Positions 18,873-28,030 are shown, counted from the first letter of the stretch. The stretch: DNA of 64,000 bases from an uncultured Oxalobacteraceae bacterium (GCA_946480015.1 CAMLIL010000015.1:11425-75424), one strand, 5' to 3'. Made by a program: numbers and translations. The notes: generated by a model from the letters alone, not told the origin.

Positions 18873-21836
18873 TTAGAACTTGTAGCGCAAGCCAAGGCTG
18901 AAGGTACGGCCATTGGCAAAGCCCTGGTTCTGCAGGCTGGTCTCACGGTAGAGCGCTTCACCGACGTAGCGGTTCGGCGCCTCATCCATGATGTTCGACG
19001 CATTGAACGACACGGTGGCATGGTCGTTGATCGTGTAGTTGAGCGCGGCATCGAGCAAGCCGTAAGCCTTGACATAACTGGTGTTGAACGGCGAGGCCGC
19101 GTTGACGTCGCCGAGCTGCTGCGACGAGCGCCAGGTGTAGACGAGGCGCGCCGAGAACGAGTTGTCCTCGTACATGACCGACATGCTCGAGCTGTTCTTG
19201 GACACGAACGGCAGCGGGGTGGAAATGATCCGCTGCACGGCGAGGGTACCGGCGTTGACCGGGTTCGAGGTGTCGACGTAGGTGTACGAGCCGGACACGC
19301 CGAAGTTCTTCAACCAGCTGACCTCGCGATCGAAGAACCACTGGCCGGACAATTCCACGCCGCGCGCGTACCCCTTCTCGCCATTGACCTTGCGCGAGAT
19401 CATATACTGACCGTTGCTGCAGCCATTGCTCGTCGTGCCCGCGTAGGCCGGCGCAAAACGCAGCGTCTGGCATTCCCCGACGCTGTTGAAGAAGCCCTTG
19501 ATCTTCTTGTCGAACAGGGCAAAGGCCACATAATTGGTCGGGCTGAAGTAGCGCTCGAGCGAGAGATCGAGGGAGTCGGCCAATTGCGGCTTCAGGTCCG
19601 GGTTGCCCACGCTGCCCGTGCCATCGCCGTTGGCATTAACGAAGGGATTCAGGTCGCCCGTCAGGGGACGCGTCATGCCACGCCCGTAGCCGAAGCGCAA
19701 CATGAAATCCTTGGACAAATCATATGTCGCGTTCAACGAGGGCAGCGCGTTGGTGTACGAGGTCGATTTGATATTCTCGACCAGGCTGCCGGGCGTGGCG
19801 GCGGTCTGGTCGGCGACCCGCGCCGTGGCTTGCACCTGGGTGCGCACCACGCGTACCCCGACCGAGCCCTTCAGGCGTTCGTCCAGCGCGGAGAACTCGC
19901 TCGAGACATAGCCGGCCAGGGTCTTCTCGTCGATGTTGCGACGCGCGGCCGCGATCTCGGGATAGCTGCCCTCGAGTGGCATGCCGGCCAGCGGGAACTG
20001 GTCCCTGACCTGGTTGCCCAGCAGGGCATCCGGCGAGTACACCACGTAGCCGCCGGCAAAGCCTGTGTCGCCGCGCAGGTAGTTGGTCGGCGCCGATTGC
20101 AGGACCCCGGGCATGCTGCCGACGCGGATCGCGTTCGACTGGCTGGCGGTCAGCGCCAGGCCATCGGTGGTCAGGGGACGGCTGCCAAAGCCGTTGTAGG
20201 CGCGGTACAGGCTATTTTGCGTGGCATATCGGGTACCGAACTTCAGCCGGCTGAAAAATCCTTCCTCCAGCGCATAGGCGCCATCGAGCGCGAGCGCGAC
20301 GCCGTCGTCCTTCCAGGTCTGGTAGGTGGCGGGACTGTACCATTGGAAGACGAAGTTGTTCGGATCGGACAGGCTCGGGCCGCTGAACGCGACCTGGTGC
20401 GGATCGACGTCGGCCTGGCGCGTCACATCCCACGACAGTCCGCTCACGGTGGCCATCTCGACCCTGCGGTTGTCCTGCTTTTGCGTGGATTTGATGTAGG
20501 ACACGTCGCCCTTGAGCGAGAGGGCCGGCGTCGGGTTCCATTCGACACCGGCAGCCGTGGACCAGGTGACATAAGGGCGGTGCTCATCGCCGCCCCATGG
20601 ACGGATCGTCGAGTTCATGAAGGTCCCGCTCACCATGCGCTGGGTGGTCAGCACGTCGTTGCTGCCGCCGTTGTAGTTGCGGTTGGCCAGGTCTTCGGTA
20701 ATGGCGAACGGAGCCGTTTTCAGGTTGCGCACGTTGGCGCCCTGGTCCACAAAGAGGAAACGGTAATTCTGGTGGTACAGATAGGAGGTGTAGTTACCAT
20801 CCACGTAGAAGCGCAGGGTGTTGTTCACGCGGTAATCGGCGGCCAGGTTCAGCCCTTTCCGCTCACGCAGGATGCTTTCCTGGAACACGTTCGGTCCCAC
20901 CGTCGGGGTGGAGATGATGTTGCCAATCTGCTCGGCGGTCAGGCCTGCCGTGTTCGGCATGTTAGCCCCGACGGTCGACGAGGTGGGCAGCGCCGGCACG
21001 TTGGCCAGGTAGCTGACGTCGCTGCGGCCGACATACGCGGCCATCGGCTGGCCCGGACTGTTGCTGGTGTTGCCAGCGGCCAGGTTGGCATATTCGGCGC
21101 TGTCGCCGCGCACCATGCGCCGATAGTCGGGGCCGCGGCCGGCCGGCGTGTTGTCGGAACGGCCCGCACTCTTCTGGTAGGCGATTGCGGCCATGACACC
21201 GATACGCGAGCCGCCGCCCAGGTCGAAGCGGTTGGCGATCAAGCCAAACAGCTCCGGATCGTTCTTCTTCTCCATGTCGTTGTAACGCATATTGGCGTTC
21301 AGCGCGGCAGTGAAGGTCTTGAAATCGCTGGGATTGCGGGTGCGGATATTGACCAGGCCGCCGATGCCGCCTTCGATGTGCTCGGCGGATGGGTTCTTGT
21401 ACACATCCACGCCGGCGATCATGCCGGGAATGGCGCCCTCGATGTTGAATTCGCGGCTGCCGGCGGTGAAGTAGGAGCGGCCATTCAGGTGCGAGGCGGT
21501 CTGGTTGGACAGGCCGCGGATGGTGATGCCGGAACCGGCGCCGGCCGGGGACGCGCCCTCGCCGCCATAGCGGTAGCCCTGCACGCCGGGAATCCGCGTC
21601 AAGGTCTCGGCAACGTTGGGATCGGGCAGCTTGCCGATGTCTTCGGCGGTGATCGAGTCCACCACCTCCATGGCGTCCCGCTTGATGGCCAGGGACGAAC
21701 GCGCACTGGCTTTCAGCCCTGTGACGACGACGACCGCAGGTTCGGCCTCCTGGGCCACGGCATTGGGCGCGAAGGCTTGGGCGACCGCCATGGCTGCGCC
21801 GGTAACCTTCAGGGATATCATCAGCTTCTTGTTCAT
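18873..21836 (-). CDS. TonB-dependent outer-membrane receptor (carbohydrate type)
   Basis: 987 residues. Signal peptide to about residue 28, a short stretch with VVVVTGLKASARSSL resembling the TonB-box region, a plug domain (AEDIGKLPDPNVAETLTRIP; GLSNQTASHLNGRSYF) and a large beta-barrel ending in the outer-membrane signature ...SLGLRYKF with terminal Phe. The plug style matches receptors of sugar-uptake loci in Xanthomonas, Caulobacter and Massilia. It is first in the minus-strand operon, with operators upstream. Ligand probably arabino-oligosaccharide, from the GH51 neighbour. Confidence 0.93.
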   Translation of the reverse strand: MNKKLMISLKVTGAAMAVAQAFAPNAVAQEAEPAVVVVTGLKASARSSLAIKRDAMEVVDSITAEDIGKLPDPNVAETLTRIPGVQGYRYGGEGASPAGAGSGITIRGLSNQTASHLNGRSYFTAGSREFNIEGAIPGMIAGVDVYKNPSAEHIEGGIGGLVNIRTRNPSDFKTFTAALNANMRYNDMEKKNDPELFGLIANRFDLGGGSRIGVMAAIAYQKSAGRSDNTPAGRGPDYRRMVRGDSAEYANLAAGNTSNSPGQPMAAYVGRSDVSYLANVPALPTSSTVGANMPNTAGLTAEQIGNIISTPTVGPNVFQESILRERKGLNLAADYRVNNTLRFYVDGNYTSYLYHQNYRFLFVDQGANVRNLKTAPFAITEDLANRNYNGGSNDVLTTQRMVSGTFMNSTIRPWGGDEHRPYVTWSTAAGVEWNPTPALSLKGDVSYIKSTQKQDNRRVEMATVSGLSWDVTRQADVDPHQVAFSGPSLSDPNNFVFQWYSPATYQTWKDDGVALALDGAYALEEGFFSRLKFGTRYATQNSLYRAYNGFGSRPLTTDGLALTASQSNAIRVGSMPGVLQSAPTNYLRGDTGFAGGYVVYSPDALLGNQVRDQFPLAGMPLEGSYPEIAAARRNIDEKTLAGYVSSEFSALDERLKGSVGVRVVRTQVQATARVADQTAATPGSLVENIKSTSYTNALPSLNATYDLSKDFMLRFGYGRGMTRPLTGDLNPFVNANGDGTGSVGNPDLKPQLADSLDLSLERYFSPTNYVAFALFDKKIKGFFNSVGECQTLRFAPAYAGTTSNGCSNGQYMISRKVNGEKGYARGVELSGQWFFDREVSWLKNFGVSGSYTYVDTSNPVNAGTLAVQRIISTPLPFVSKNSSSMSVMYEDNSFSARLVYTWRSSQQLGDVNAASPFNTSYVKAYGLLDAALNYTINDHATVSFNASNIMDEAPNRYVGEALYRETSLQNQGFANGRTFSLGLRYKF

Positions 21837-21911
21837 TTACTTCGTCTCCTTCATTTAGGACCTGGATGGGTTGCATGTGCGCGACCCGGTTTTATTTTTT
21901 GCAAGAGGTCT

Positions 21912-21923
21912 GTTAACGTTAAC
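21912..21923. promoter_or_regulatory. LacI-type operator GTTAACGTTAAC
   Basis: Perfect 12-bp palindrome with a central CG, 76 bases upstream of the TonB receptor ATG, where a promoter for that operon should lie. The same TAACGTTA core recurs at 22070-22077 and before the third LacI gene at 26230-26237. LacI-family proteins bind palindromes with central CG, so this is the likely control site. Confidence 0.7.
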
Positions 21924-22067
21924 GGACCGGCCGACAGCTGGACCGGCGGCCTGCTCCACAAGCCGCTTGCCGCCATCGCGCGCCAAACCGATTGGCCGTC
22001 ACCACAGCGCGCAGGCCCAACCCACTTTCCCCGGGCAATACCCAAATCGAGGCAGTTGCGCGGGACC

Positions 22068-22079
22068 GGTAACGTTAAC
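22068..22079. promoter_or_regulatory. LacI-type operator GGTAACGTTAAC
   Basis: Second copy of the TAACGTTA palindrome, 232 bases upstream of the receptor start and 156 bases from the first copy. Two spaced sites would suit looping by a tetrameric or dimeric-pair LacI protein. Confidence 0.6.
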
Positions 22080-22112
22080 AATTAGGGACCAAAAAATAAT
22101 GACGGCAGTCAA

Positions 22113-22124
22113 GTTATCGATATC
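22113..22124. promoter_or_regulatory. Operator of second type, GTTATCGATATC
   Basis: Twelve-base near-palindrome with ATCGAT core, identical to the site at 23313-23324 before the first LacI gene. Its presence upstream of the TonB receptor suggests that two different LacI proteins control the locus. Confidence 0.55.
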
Positions 22125-22223
22125 ATTGTACGTCCGCCGTTCGCTGCCTGTCTAACGAAACTTACCCACATCGTAGTTAATTTGCGACACGATAAATTCA
22201 TGCGCCGGCCATGACTGCGCAGA

Positions 22224-23261
22224 TCAAGCCCGCGCACTGGTAGATTCACGCACTTCCAGCCCATACGGCATCAGGCGCTGTTGCGGCATGGGCAGGCGCC
22301 CGGCGCGGCGCTCGCGGATCTGTTCCACGACGAGGTCGACGGCGTTGCGCGCCATGCCGCCAATAGGCTGGTGAATCGTGGTCAGCGCCGGCCAGATGGC
22401 GGTCGATACCGGGGTATCGTCGAAGCCGCAGATGGACAAATCATCCGGCAGGTGCAGATGCATCCCGTGCGCCACCGCGACCGCCGCGGCCGCCATGTCG
22501 TCATTGCAGGCAAAGATCGCACTGGGGCGGGTCGGCTGCGACAGCAGTTCGCGTGCCGCCACCAGGCCCGAACGGTAGGTAAACATGCCCTGGGCAACGC
22601 GTTGCGCCGGCACCGGCAGACTGGCCGCCTGCATGACGTCCATGAAGGCCTTGTAGCGCAACTGGGCAGGCGTATGCTCGGGATCGCCTTTGATGAAGCC
22701 GATGTCGGTATGGCCGAGTGACAGGAGGTATTCGGTCATCGTGCGCCCGCCCTCGTAGTCGTCGATGCGCACGGCCGAGACGCGCAGGGAGGGACGCGCC
22801 GTCGCAACGGCAACGAAAGGCACGCCCAGCTGCTCCAGCTGCTTGAGCACCGGCAGGCAGTCGCACAGCGGAGGTGGCACCAGGATCCCGTCCACCCCCG
22901 ATCCCATCAGCTGGTCGATGGCGGCGCGCTGGCTGCTCGGCTCCTGGCAATGCTGCACGACCAGTTCCGCGCCATTCAGGCTGCACTGGCTCGTCGCGCC
23001 GGCCAGGAAGGTGCTCTGAAAGGCCGGGCTCGGGTTGCTCGACAACAGACCAATGCGCAGCGTTCCCACCCGCGCGGCGCGGGCGGCGACATTGACCTGA
23101 TAGTTCAGGCGTTCGATCACTTGCAGGACCTTCTCGCGTGTCTGGGGACTGACGTGATTGCGCCCATTGATGACCCGCGACACGGTCATCAGGGACACGC
23201 CCGCTTCCCGCGCCACGTCGTGCAAGGTCGCACCGCTGCGATCGTTCTGGTTGGATTTCAT
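22224..23261 (-). CDS. LacI-family transcriptional regulator (first of three)
   Basis: 345 residues. N-terminal HTH TLHDVAREAGVSLMTVSRVING (residues about 11-32), hinge helix NVAARAARVGTL, then a periplasmic-binding-protein-like sensor domain with GVPFVAVA, IDDYEGG and FACNDDMAA. It closely resembles the regulator at 24757-25809 (shared CDC-x-PVL, GDPEHTPAQLRYKA and YRSGL segments), suggesting duplication. Its own promoter region contains the operator at 23313-23324, so autoregulation is likely. Inducer probably a sugar. Confidence 0.93.
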   Translation of the reverse strand: MKSNQNDRSGATLHDVAREAGVSLMTVSRVINGRNHVSPQTREKVLQVIERLNYQVNVAARAARVGTLRIGLLSSNPSPAFQSTFLAGATSQCSLNGAELVVQHCQEPSSQRAAIDQLMGSGVDGILVPPPLCDCLPVLKQLEQLGVPFVAVATARPSLRVSAVRIDDYEGGRTMTEYLLSLGHTDIGFIKGDPEHTPAQLRYKAFMDVMQAASLPVPAQRVAQGMFTYRSGLVAARELLSQPTRPSAIFACNDDMAAAAVAVAHGMHLHLPDDLSICGFDDTPVSTAIWPALTTIHQPIGGMARNAVDLVVEQIRERRAGRLPMPQQRLMPYGLEVRESTSARA

Positions 23262-23312
23262 GTTGCCGGATGGTGAGGTAGCCGGCGCGCCGGCCGGCAG
23301 GCGCGCATGATT

Positions 23313-23324
23313 GTTATCGATATC
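23313..23324. promoter_or_regulatory. Operator GTTATCGATATC between lacI and symporter genes
   Basis: Identical 12-mer to 22113-22124. It lies 52 bases before the minus-strand regulator start and 192 bases before the plus-strand symporter start, so it can control both divergent genes. Confidence 0.65.
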
Positions 23325-23515
23325 CGGTCATTCTACCCCAGTTTTGCGCTCATCATTGGCCGGCGCCGCCCGGGCAGGTCGCCGGAGCCGGTCTGTTCAC
23401 CCCATAGTAAACACTGTATGGTTACGACTTTTCGCAGACTGGCCCGGTGGCAGCGTGCGCCAGCCCTGACCGGCGCTGGCCTGCCGGAAACGCAACCGCT
23501 GCCGCCCGCTTCGAC

Positions 23516-24811
23516 ATGACCAGCAAGCAGTCCCACTACCGTTTCCTGTGCAGCTACATGTTCGGGTATTTCTTTGCCCAGGCGATGAGCGTGTCCCTGC
23601 TTGCGCTCTGGCTGCGCTCGACGCTGCAATTGAACGGCACCGAAACCGGCATCGTATTTTCGGCCAACTTCACCGCCGCCATGTGCGCGCAGCCCGTCTA
23701 CGGTTTTCTGTCCGATAAGGCCGGCATGCGCAAGCACGTCCTGTGGGTGGTGGCGGTCCTGTGCATGCTGTCCGCCCCCTTCCTGGTCCATGTCTACAGC
23801 CCGCTGCTCAAGAGCCATCTCCTGCTGGGCGCGGCGCTGGGCGGCATCTATCTTGGCATTACCTTCATCGCCGGCGGCTACGCGGTCGAGTCCTACGTCG
23901 ACCGCGTCGGCCGCGCCTATGGTTTCGAATACAGCCGGGTGCGGATGTTCGGTTCGCTCGGGTTTGCCAGCGCCGCTTCCTTCAGTGGACGCCTGTTCAA
24001 TGCCGACCCGAACGTCAACCTCTACCTGGCCTCGACAGCCGGCGCCGCCTTGCTGGCCATCCTGCTGATGTGGCGCATGCCGGCGCACGGCGCGGCGCAC
24101 AGCCAGCCCCCGCGGGTCAGCCTGGCCGATTCGCTGGGCGTGCTGCGCGACCGGCACTTCTGGCGCTTCATGGTGTTTGTGCTGTCGGTGACGAATATCT
24201 ACCTGGTGTACGACCAGCAGTTCCCCAGTTATTTCGCGAGCATGTTCCCGACCCGGGAAGAAGGCGCCGCCATGTACGGATACCTGAACTCGCTGCAAGT
24301 CTTTATTGAAGCGGGCGGCCTGTTCCTGGCCCCGCTGCTGGTACGGCGCACGGGCGCAAAGAATGGCTTGCTGCTGGCCGGTGCCATCATGCTGATCCGG
24401 ATCGCAGGTTCCAGCCTGGCGGCCGGCCCCGTGTCGATTTCCTGCATGCGCTTGCTGCATTCGGTCGAACAGCCGATCATCCTGGTCTCGGTGTTCCGCT
24501 ACATCGCCTGCCACTTCGACAGCCGCCTGGCATCAACCGTGTACATGGTGGGCTGGAGCTTTGGCCACTCGATTGGCCTGTCCATGCTGTCCCCGCTCGT
24601 CGGTAAGTGCTACGATCTGTTCGGTTTTCAGCAAGTCTATCTGCTGCTGGCCGCACTCGGCCTCGTGTTCCTGGTCCTGTCGGCGTGGGGCCTGGAAGCC
24701 ACGCCCGCGGAGGTTCCCGACGCAAGCGCTCCATGCGGCGGCCCGCCTGGCAGCGTTCACGCGCCGGGGTGGATTTCCGCGTCCGACGACAGACGAGGCA
24801 CCAAACTGTAG
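23516..24811 (+). CDS. LacY-type (oligosaccharide:H+ symporter) MFS transporter
   Basis: 431 residues from the ATG at 23516; a 23-residue upstream extension lacks family similarity. About 12 membrane helices; GYFFAQAMSVSLLALWL, GIVFSANFTAAMCAQPVYG and the MFS loop GFLSDKAGMRKHVLW match the LacY/CscB/RafB family. It would bring di- or oligosaccharides into the cytoplasm after passage through the TonB receptor. The last 40 residues are hydrophilic and their codons overlap, antisense, the 3' end of the next LacI gene by 55 bases. Confidence 0.9.
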   Translation: MTSKQSHYRFLCSYMFGYFFAQAMSVSLLALWLRSTLQLNGTETGIVFSANFTAAMCAQPVYGFLSDKAGMRKHVLWVVAVLCMLSAPFLVHVYSPLLKSHLLLGAALGGIYLGITFIAGGYAVESYVDRVGRAYGFEYSRVRMFGSLGFASAASFSGRLFNADPNVNLYLASTAGAALLAILLMWRMPAHGAAHSQPPRVSLADSLGVLRDRHFWRFMVFVLSVTNIYLVYDQQFPSYFASMFPTREEGAAMYGYLNSLQVFIEAGGLFLAPLLVRRTGAKNGLLLAGAIMLIRIAGSSLAAGPVSISCMRLLHSVEQPIILVSVFRYIACHFDSRLASTVYMVGWSFGHSIGLSMLSPLVGKCYDLFGFQQVYLLLAALGLVFLVLSAWGLEATPAEVPDASAPCGGPPGSVHAPGWISASDDRRGTKL

Positions 24812-25809
24812 GGCAGCAGCCAGTGCTCCACAACGTCCGGCTGGCCCCGGCGACGGCGATGGATCTGCGCGCAAACAAGCTCAATTGCAACACGTCCCAT
24901 GTCTCCAAGCGGCTGGTGCACAGTGCTCAAGTTGGGCCAGACCGTGGTGGCCAGCGGAGTATCGTCAAATCCGCATACGACCAAATCGTGTGGAACGTCA
25001 AGCAGCAGCCCATGGGCGACCGCCACCACGGCGGCCGCCATGTCGTCATTGGATGCAAAAATGGCGCTCGGCCGCCGGCTTTGGCCCAGGAGGTGGCGCG
25101 CCGCGGTCAGACCGGAGCGGTAGGTGAACATCCCATCCGCGACCCACTCGGCATGCACGTCCAGCGAAGCCGCCTCCATCGCGTCGACATATGCCCGATA
25201 GCGCAATTGGGCCGGGCTGTGCGCAGGGTCGCCCTTGATAAACGCGATGTCCCGGTGCCCCAGCGAGATCAGGTAGCGCATCATCGACAGGGCGGCCTCA
25301 TAGTCGTCGATGCGCACCGCCGAAGTGGACGCGTTGGGATGCGCAGTGGCAACGGCCACGGTTGGCATGTCCAGATCGGCCAGCAACTCCAGCACGGCTG
25401 GACAGTCGCACAGCGGCGGAGTCAGTACGATCCCGCTGACTTTGTTCGTGAGCAGCCGGTCGATGGCAGCACGCCAATCATGCTGGCCGGAGCACGTCTC
25501 CAATATCAGCTGCGACGCGCTTAAGCTGCACTGATCCGTCGCCCCGACGAGCAGATCGGCCAGACACGCGGTGCTTGAATTACTGTAGAGCAGCCCGATG
25601 CGCAGGCTGCCGACCCGTGCAGCGCGTGCAACGACGTTCACTTCATACTTCAGCTCCTCGATGGCGGCAGTCACGCGCTCGCGAATTGCCTCGCCGACGC
25701 GCTGGTTGCCATTGATGACCCGCGACACCGTCATTGGCGACACCTTGGCCAGGCTGGCCACGTCATACAAAGTGACGCCAGGCCGGGATGAGGGTTGCTT
25801 TTCAGTCAT
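24757..25809 (-). CDS. LacI-family transcriptional regulator (second of three)
   Basis: 350 residues. HTH TLYDVASLAKVSPMTVSRVI, hinge NVVARAARVGSL and a sensor domain with IDDYEAALSMMRYL, GDPAHSPAQLRYRA and FASNDDMAA. A clear paralogue of the regulator at 22224-23261. Convergent with the LacY-type symporter gene, with overlapping 3' ends. Probably controls the symporter or receptor using the ATCGAT-type operators; this is inference. Confidence 0.93.
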   Translation of the reverse strand: MTEKQPSSRPGVTLYDVASLAKVSPMTVSRVINGNQRVGEAIRERVTAAIEELKYEVNVVARAARVGSLRIGLLYSNSSTACLADLLVGATDQCSLSASQLILETCSGQHDWRAAIDRLLTNKVSGIVLTPPLCDCPAVLELLADLDMPTVAVATAHPNASTSAVRIDDYEAALSMMRYLISLGHRDIAFIKGDPAHSPAQLRYRAYVDAMEAASLDVHAEWVADGMFTYRSGLTAARHLLGQSRRPSAIFASNDDMAAAVVAVAHGLLLDVPHDLVVCGFDDTPLATTVWPNLSTVHQPLGDMGRVAIELVCAQIHRRRRGQPDVVEHWLLPYSLVPRLSSDAEIHPGA

Positions 25810-26275
25810 CGCTTGAGCCGAACCGTGGGGCCGGCAGGAAAAATAATAGGAACACCCGTTTTCTCAGGCTGCGCTCTGGCAACCGGCGCGCTCAACCGTT
25901 TCGCGGCCGCCATGGCCGACCAGCGCGAACATCGTCAATCAGATATCAGCCGCGCCCGGGAATAGTTAACGATACCACTTTTGCGCAAAATATACACAGG
26001 ATAAATCTGCCGTGACAAATCCCGTTTCCGCGCTCACCAAGAGTGGGAAAGGAACCGATTGGCTCGATTTTCCCGATTGGCTTATGAGGACGATATTGGT
26101 AACGTAACCATTTCAGTGCGCGGGCGCGCTATCCTCCGGCAACAGACCACGGAAGCTGGAGCATCGACAACGCAGTATTGGTACCGTTCTCACGGCCATT
26201 TACCGGTTGAAAGCGCGGCAGGGTCGTGCTAACGTTAACAAGGCCTTTCGCCACAGGAACCCTCCACGACACTCG
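25810..26275. promoter_or_regulatory. Divergent control region between second and third LacI genes
   Basis: 466 bases with no gene. Contains operator-like GTTAACGATACC at 25965-25976, GGTAACGTAACC at 26098-26109 and GCTAACGTTAAC at 26228-26239. The last is 36 bases before the third LacI gene start and shares the TAACGTTA core with the receptor-promoter sites. The 25965 site is a hybrid of both operator types, half TAACG and half CGATA. Confidence 0.6.
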
Positions 26276-27337
26276 ATGACAAAATCCAAGCCGCAGCATG
26301 TTCCTTCCTCGGTCACCCTGCATGACGTAGCCGCCAAGGCAGGCGTCTCAGCAATGACCGCTTCGCGCGCGATCAGCGGGGAGGGCGCGGTATCGCGGCG
26401 CAGCAAGCACAAGGTGATGGCGGCGGCCGACGCCCTGGGCTACATGCCCAATATCTCGGCTCGCTTGATGCGGGGCGCGCGCTCCAACGTCCTTGGCATC
26501 ATGCTCAACGACTTCACGTCCCCTCACCTGAACGCCATCGTGATGGAGATCAGCAAGGCCGTACGTAGCCACAACCGCGATCTGGTTATCTACAACATGT
26601 TCTACACCAACGAGGCGCCACGCGAGGGCGCGAGCGTGAACTTGCTTGGTGGCGTGTGCGACGGCTTCCTGGTCCTGCAAGGCATCACGGACAATCTGCT
26701 GCGGGTGCTCGAAAAGAGCGCCAAGCCGATTGTCCTCATGAACTTCTGGCGCACGCCCACCAGCCTGCCCGTGGTACGCGCCGACAATTTCATCAGCGCC
26801 CGTGACGCCGTCCGCCACTTGATTGAACTGGGCCACAGGCGCATCGCGTACATTGGCGGAACGAACAATTCCGGCCAGAACATTCAGCGCCTGCAAGGCT
26901 ACTTGGCCGCGATGGCCGAGGTGGGCATTGAGCCTGCGCCGGAATGGCAGGAAACCGGCAATTTCAGTCACCTGGCCGGACTGGAAGCGGGAAAGCGGCT
27001 GTTGAGCCTGCCCGAGCGGCCCACTGCCATATTTGCCGCCAGCGACACGATGGCCTTTGGCGTCATGGAAGCGGCCCGCGGTTTCAGCCTGCGCCTGCCT
27101 GAGGAACTGTCCATTGTCGGGTATGACGACATCGAGGCAGCCGCGCTTGCCGATCCCCCGCTGACCAGCATTCGCCCTCCCCTGCAACGCTTGGCCGAAG
27201 CGAGCGTGCAGGAATTGCTCGCGCGGGTCGAGCATTCACCGCAGCAGCACTCCTGCATTGAACTTCCAAGCCAGGTCATGATTCGCGCGTCGACGGCGCC
27301 ATATCGCCCCACCCCGGCGGCGGGTAAGCGCCCCTGA
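26276..27337 (+). CDS. LacI-family transcriptional regulator (third of three)
   Basis: 353 residues from the ATG at 26276, chosen because an upstream in-frame ATG at 26207 would put the operator at 26228-26239 inside the gene and adds residues outside the family. HTH TLHDVAAKAGVSAMTASRAI, hinge NISARLMRGARSNVLG, sensor domain with SDTMAFG and IVGYDDIEAAAL. It is diverged from the other two regulators and resembles GntR/KdgR-like LacI proteins. Likely autoregulated and likely the binder of TAACGTTA sites. Confidence 0.92.
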   Translation: MTKSKPQHVPSSVTLHDVAAKAGVSAMTASRAISGEGAVSRRSKHKVMAAADALGYMPNISARLMRGARSNVLGIMLNDFTSPHLNAIVMEISKAVRSHNRDLVIYNMFYTNEAPREGASVNLLGGVCDGFLVLQGITDNLLRVLEKSAKPIVLMNFWRTPTSLPVVRADNFISARDAVRHLIELGHRRIAYIGGTNNSGQNIQRLQGYLAAMAEVGIEPAPEWQETGNFSHLAGLEAGKRLLSLPERPTAIFAASDTMAFGVMEAARGFSLRLPEELSIVGYDDIEAAALADPPLTSIRPPLQRLAEASVQELLARVEHSPQQHSCIELPSQVMIRASTAPYRPTPAAGKRP

Positions 27338-27449
27338 AGGCTGTATCGCCGAGGTAGACGCGCCGGCACCACGAAAGTGGCGAAAAGGCGATATACCTTC
27401 TGCCAGGTTTGGATGCACAATAGGCACACTGTTTTCCCATGGAGAGTGC

Positions 27450-27998
27450 ATGTCGACGTCGTTCCCGAGCACGCAGTTCACGCTGATGGCCAGCTACAAC
27501 CAGTGGATGAACGAAAAACTGTACGAGGCCGCCGCCAAACTGCCGGAAGCGGAGCTGACGGCGAACCGCGGGGCTTTCTTCGGATCGCTGACCGGCACCC
27601 TCAATCACCTGGTCATCGCCGACACCATCTGGCTGCAGCGCTTCACCGCACACCCGGCGCCGTTTCGCGCGCTCGATGCGGTGCGGGTACTGCCCACGCC
27701 GACCGCGCTGGCGGCCGACGAGCTGCCCGCGCTGCCGCTGCTGTTCGAACGCCGCCGCCTGCTCGACTTCGTCATCAAGGAGTGGATCGAGGAGATCGCC
27801 GATGCCGACTATGAGCGGGTGGTCCAGTACAAAACCATGAAGGGCGTGGCGGGCGCCAAGCGGCTGGCCACGCTGCTGCTGCATTTTTTTAATCACCAGA
27901 CCCATCACCGCGGCCAGGCCAGCACGCTGCTGTCCCAGGCCGGCGTGGACCTGGGCATCACCGACCTGCTGGTACTGATTCCCAACGACGAGCTTTAA
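27450..27998 (+). CDS. DinB-family metal-binding four-helix protein
   Basis: 182 residues. Metal-ligand histidines occur in GTLNHLVIADTIW and FFNHQTHHRGQ, the DinB/YfiT pattern. DinB-like proteins are often thiol transferases or of unknown function. The start at 27450 begins MSTSFPSTQF. Stop codon TAA is the first three bases of the palindromic terminator that it shares with the convergent neighbour. Confidence 0.9.
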   Translation: MSTSFPSTQFTLMASYNQWMNEKLYEAAAKLPEAELTANRGAFFGSLTGTLNHLVIADTIWLQRFTAHPAPFRALDAVRVLPTPTALAADELPALPLLFERRRLLDFVIKEWIEEIADADYERVVQYKTMKGVAGAKRLATLLLHFFNHQTHHRGQASTLLSQAGVDLGITDLLVLIPNDEL

Positions 27999-28030
27999 GG
28001 GGACCGCTGCGGTTTTTCGAGGTCCCCTTA
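27996..28030. terminator. Perfect palindromic bidirectional terminator containing both stop codons
   Basis: Arms TAAGGGGACC (27996-28005) and GGTCCCCTTA (28021-28030) enclose a 15-base loop. The outermost TAA on each strand is the stop codon of dinB-like (+) and of the DJ-1 gene (-) respectively. No long U-tract follows the stem. Confidence 0.7.

Larger units (their letters stand above)
21837..22223. other. Regulatory intergenic region, receptor to first LacI gene
   Basis: 387 bases without a credible gene. It holds the three operators listed separately and an AT-rich stretch at 22086-22130. No convincing -10/-35 pair could be fixed by eye. Confidence 0.6.

Noticed and set aside
18795..22085. 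Open frame of over 1000 codons on the + strand opposite the TonB receptor
   Set aside because: It is the antisense of a clear receptor gene in GC-rich DNA, has no domain similarity and is rich in Arg/Gly/His, as expected of a shadow frame.
26207..26275. Earlier start for the third LacI regulator
   Set aside because: It would place a strong operator palindrome within the coding region and add residues before the conserved HTH.
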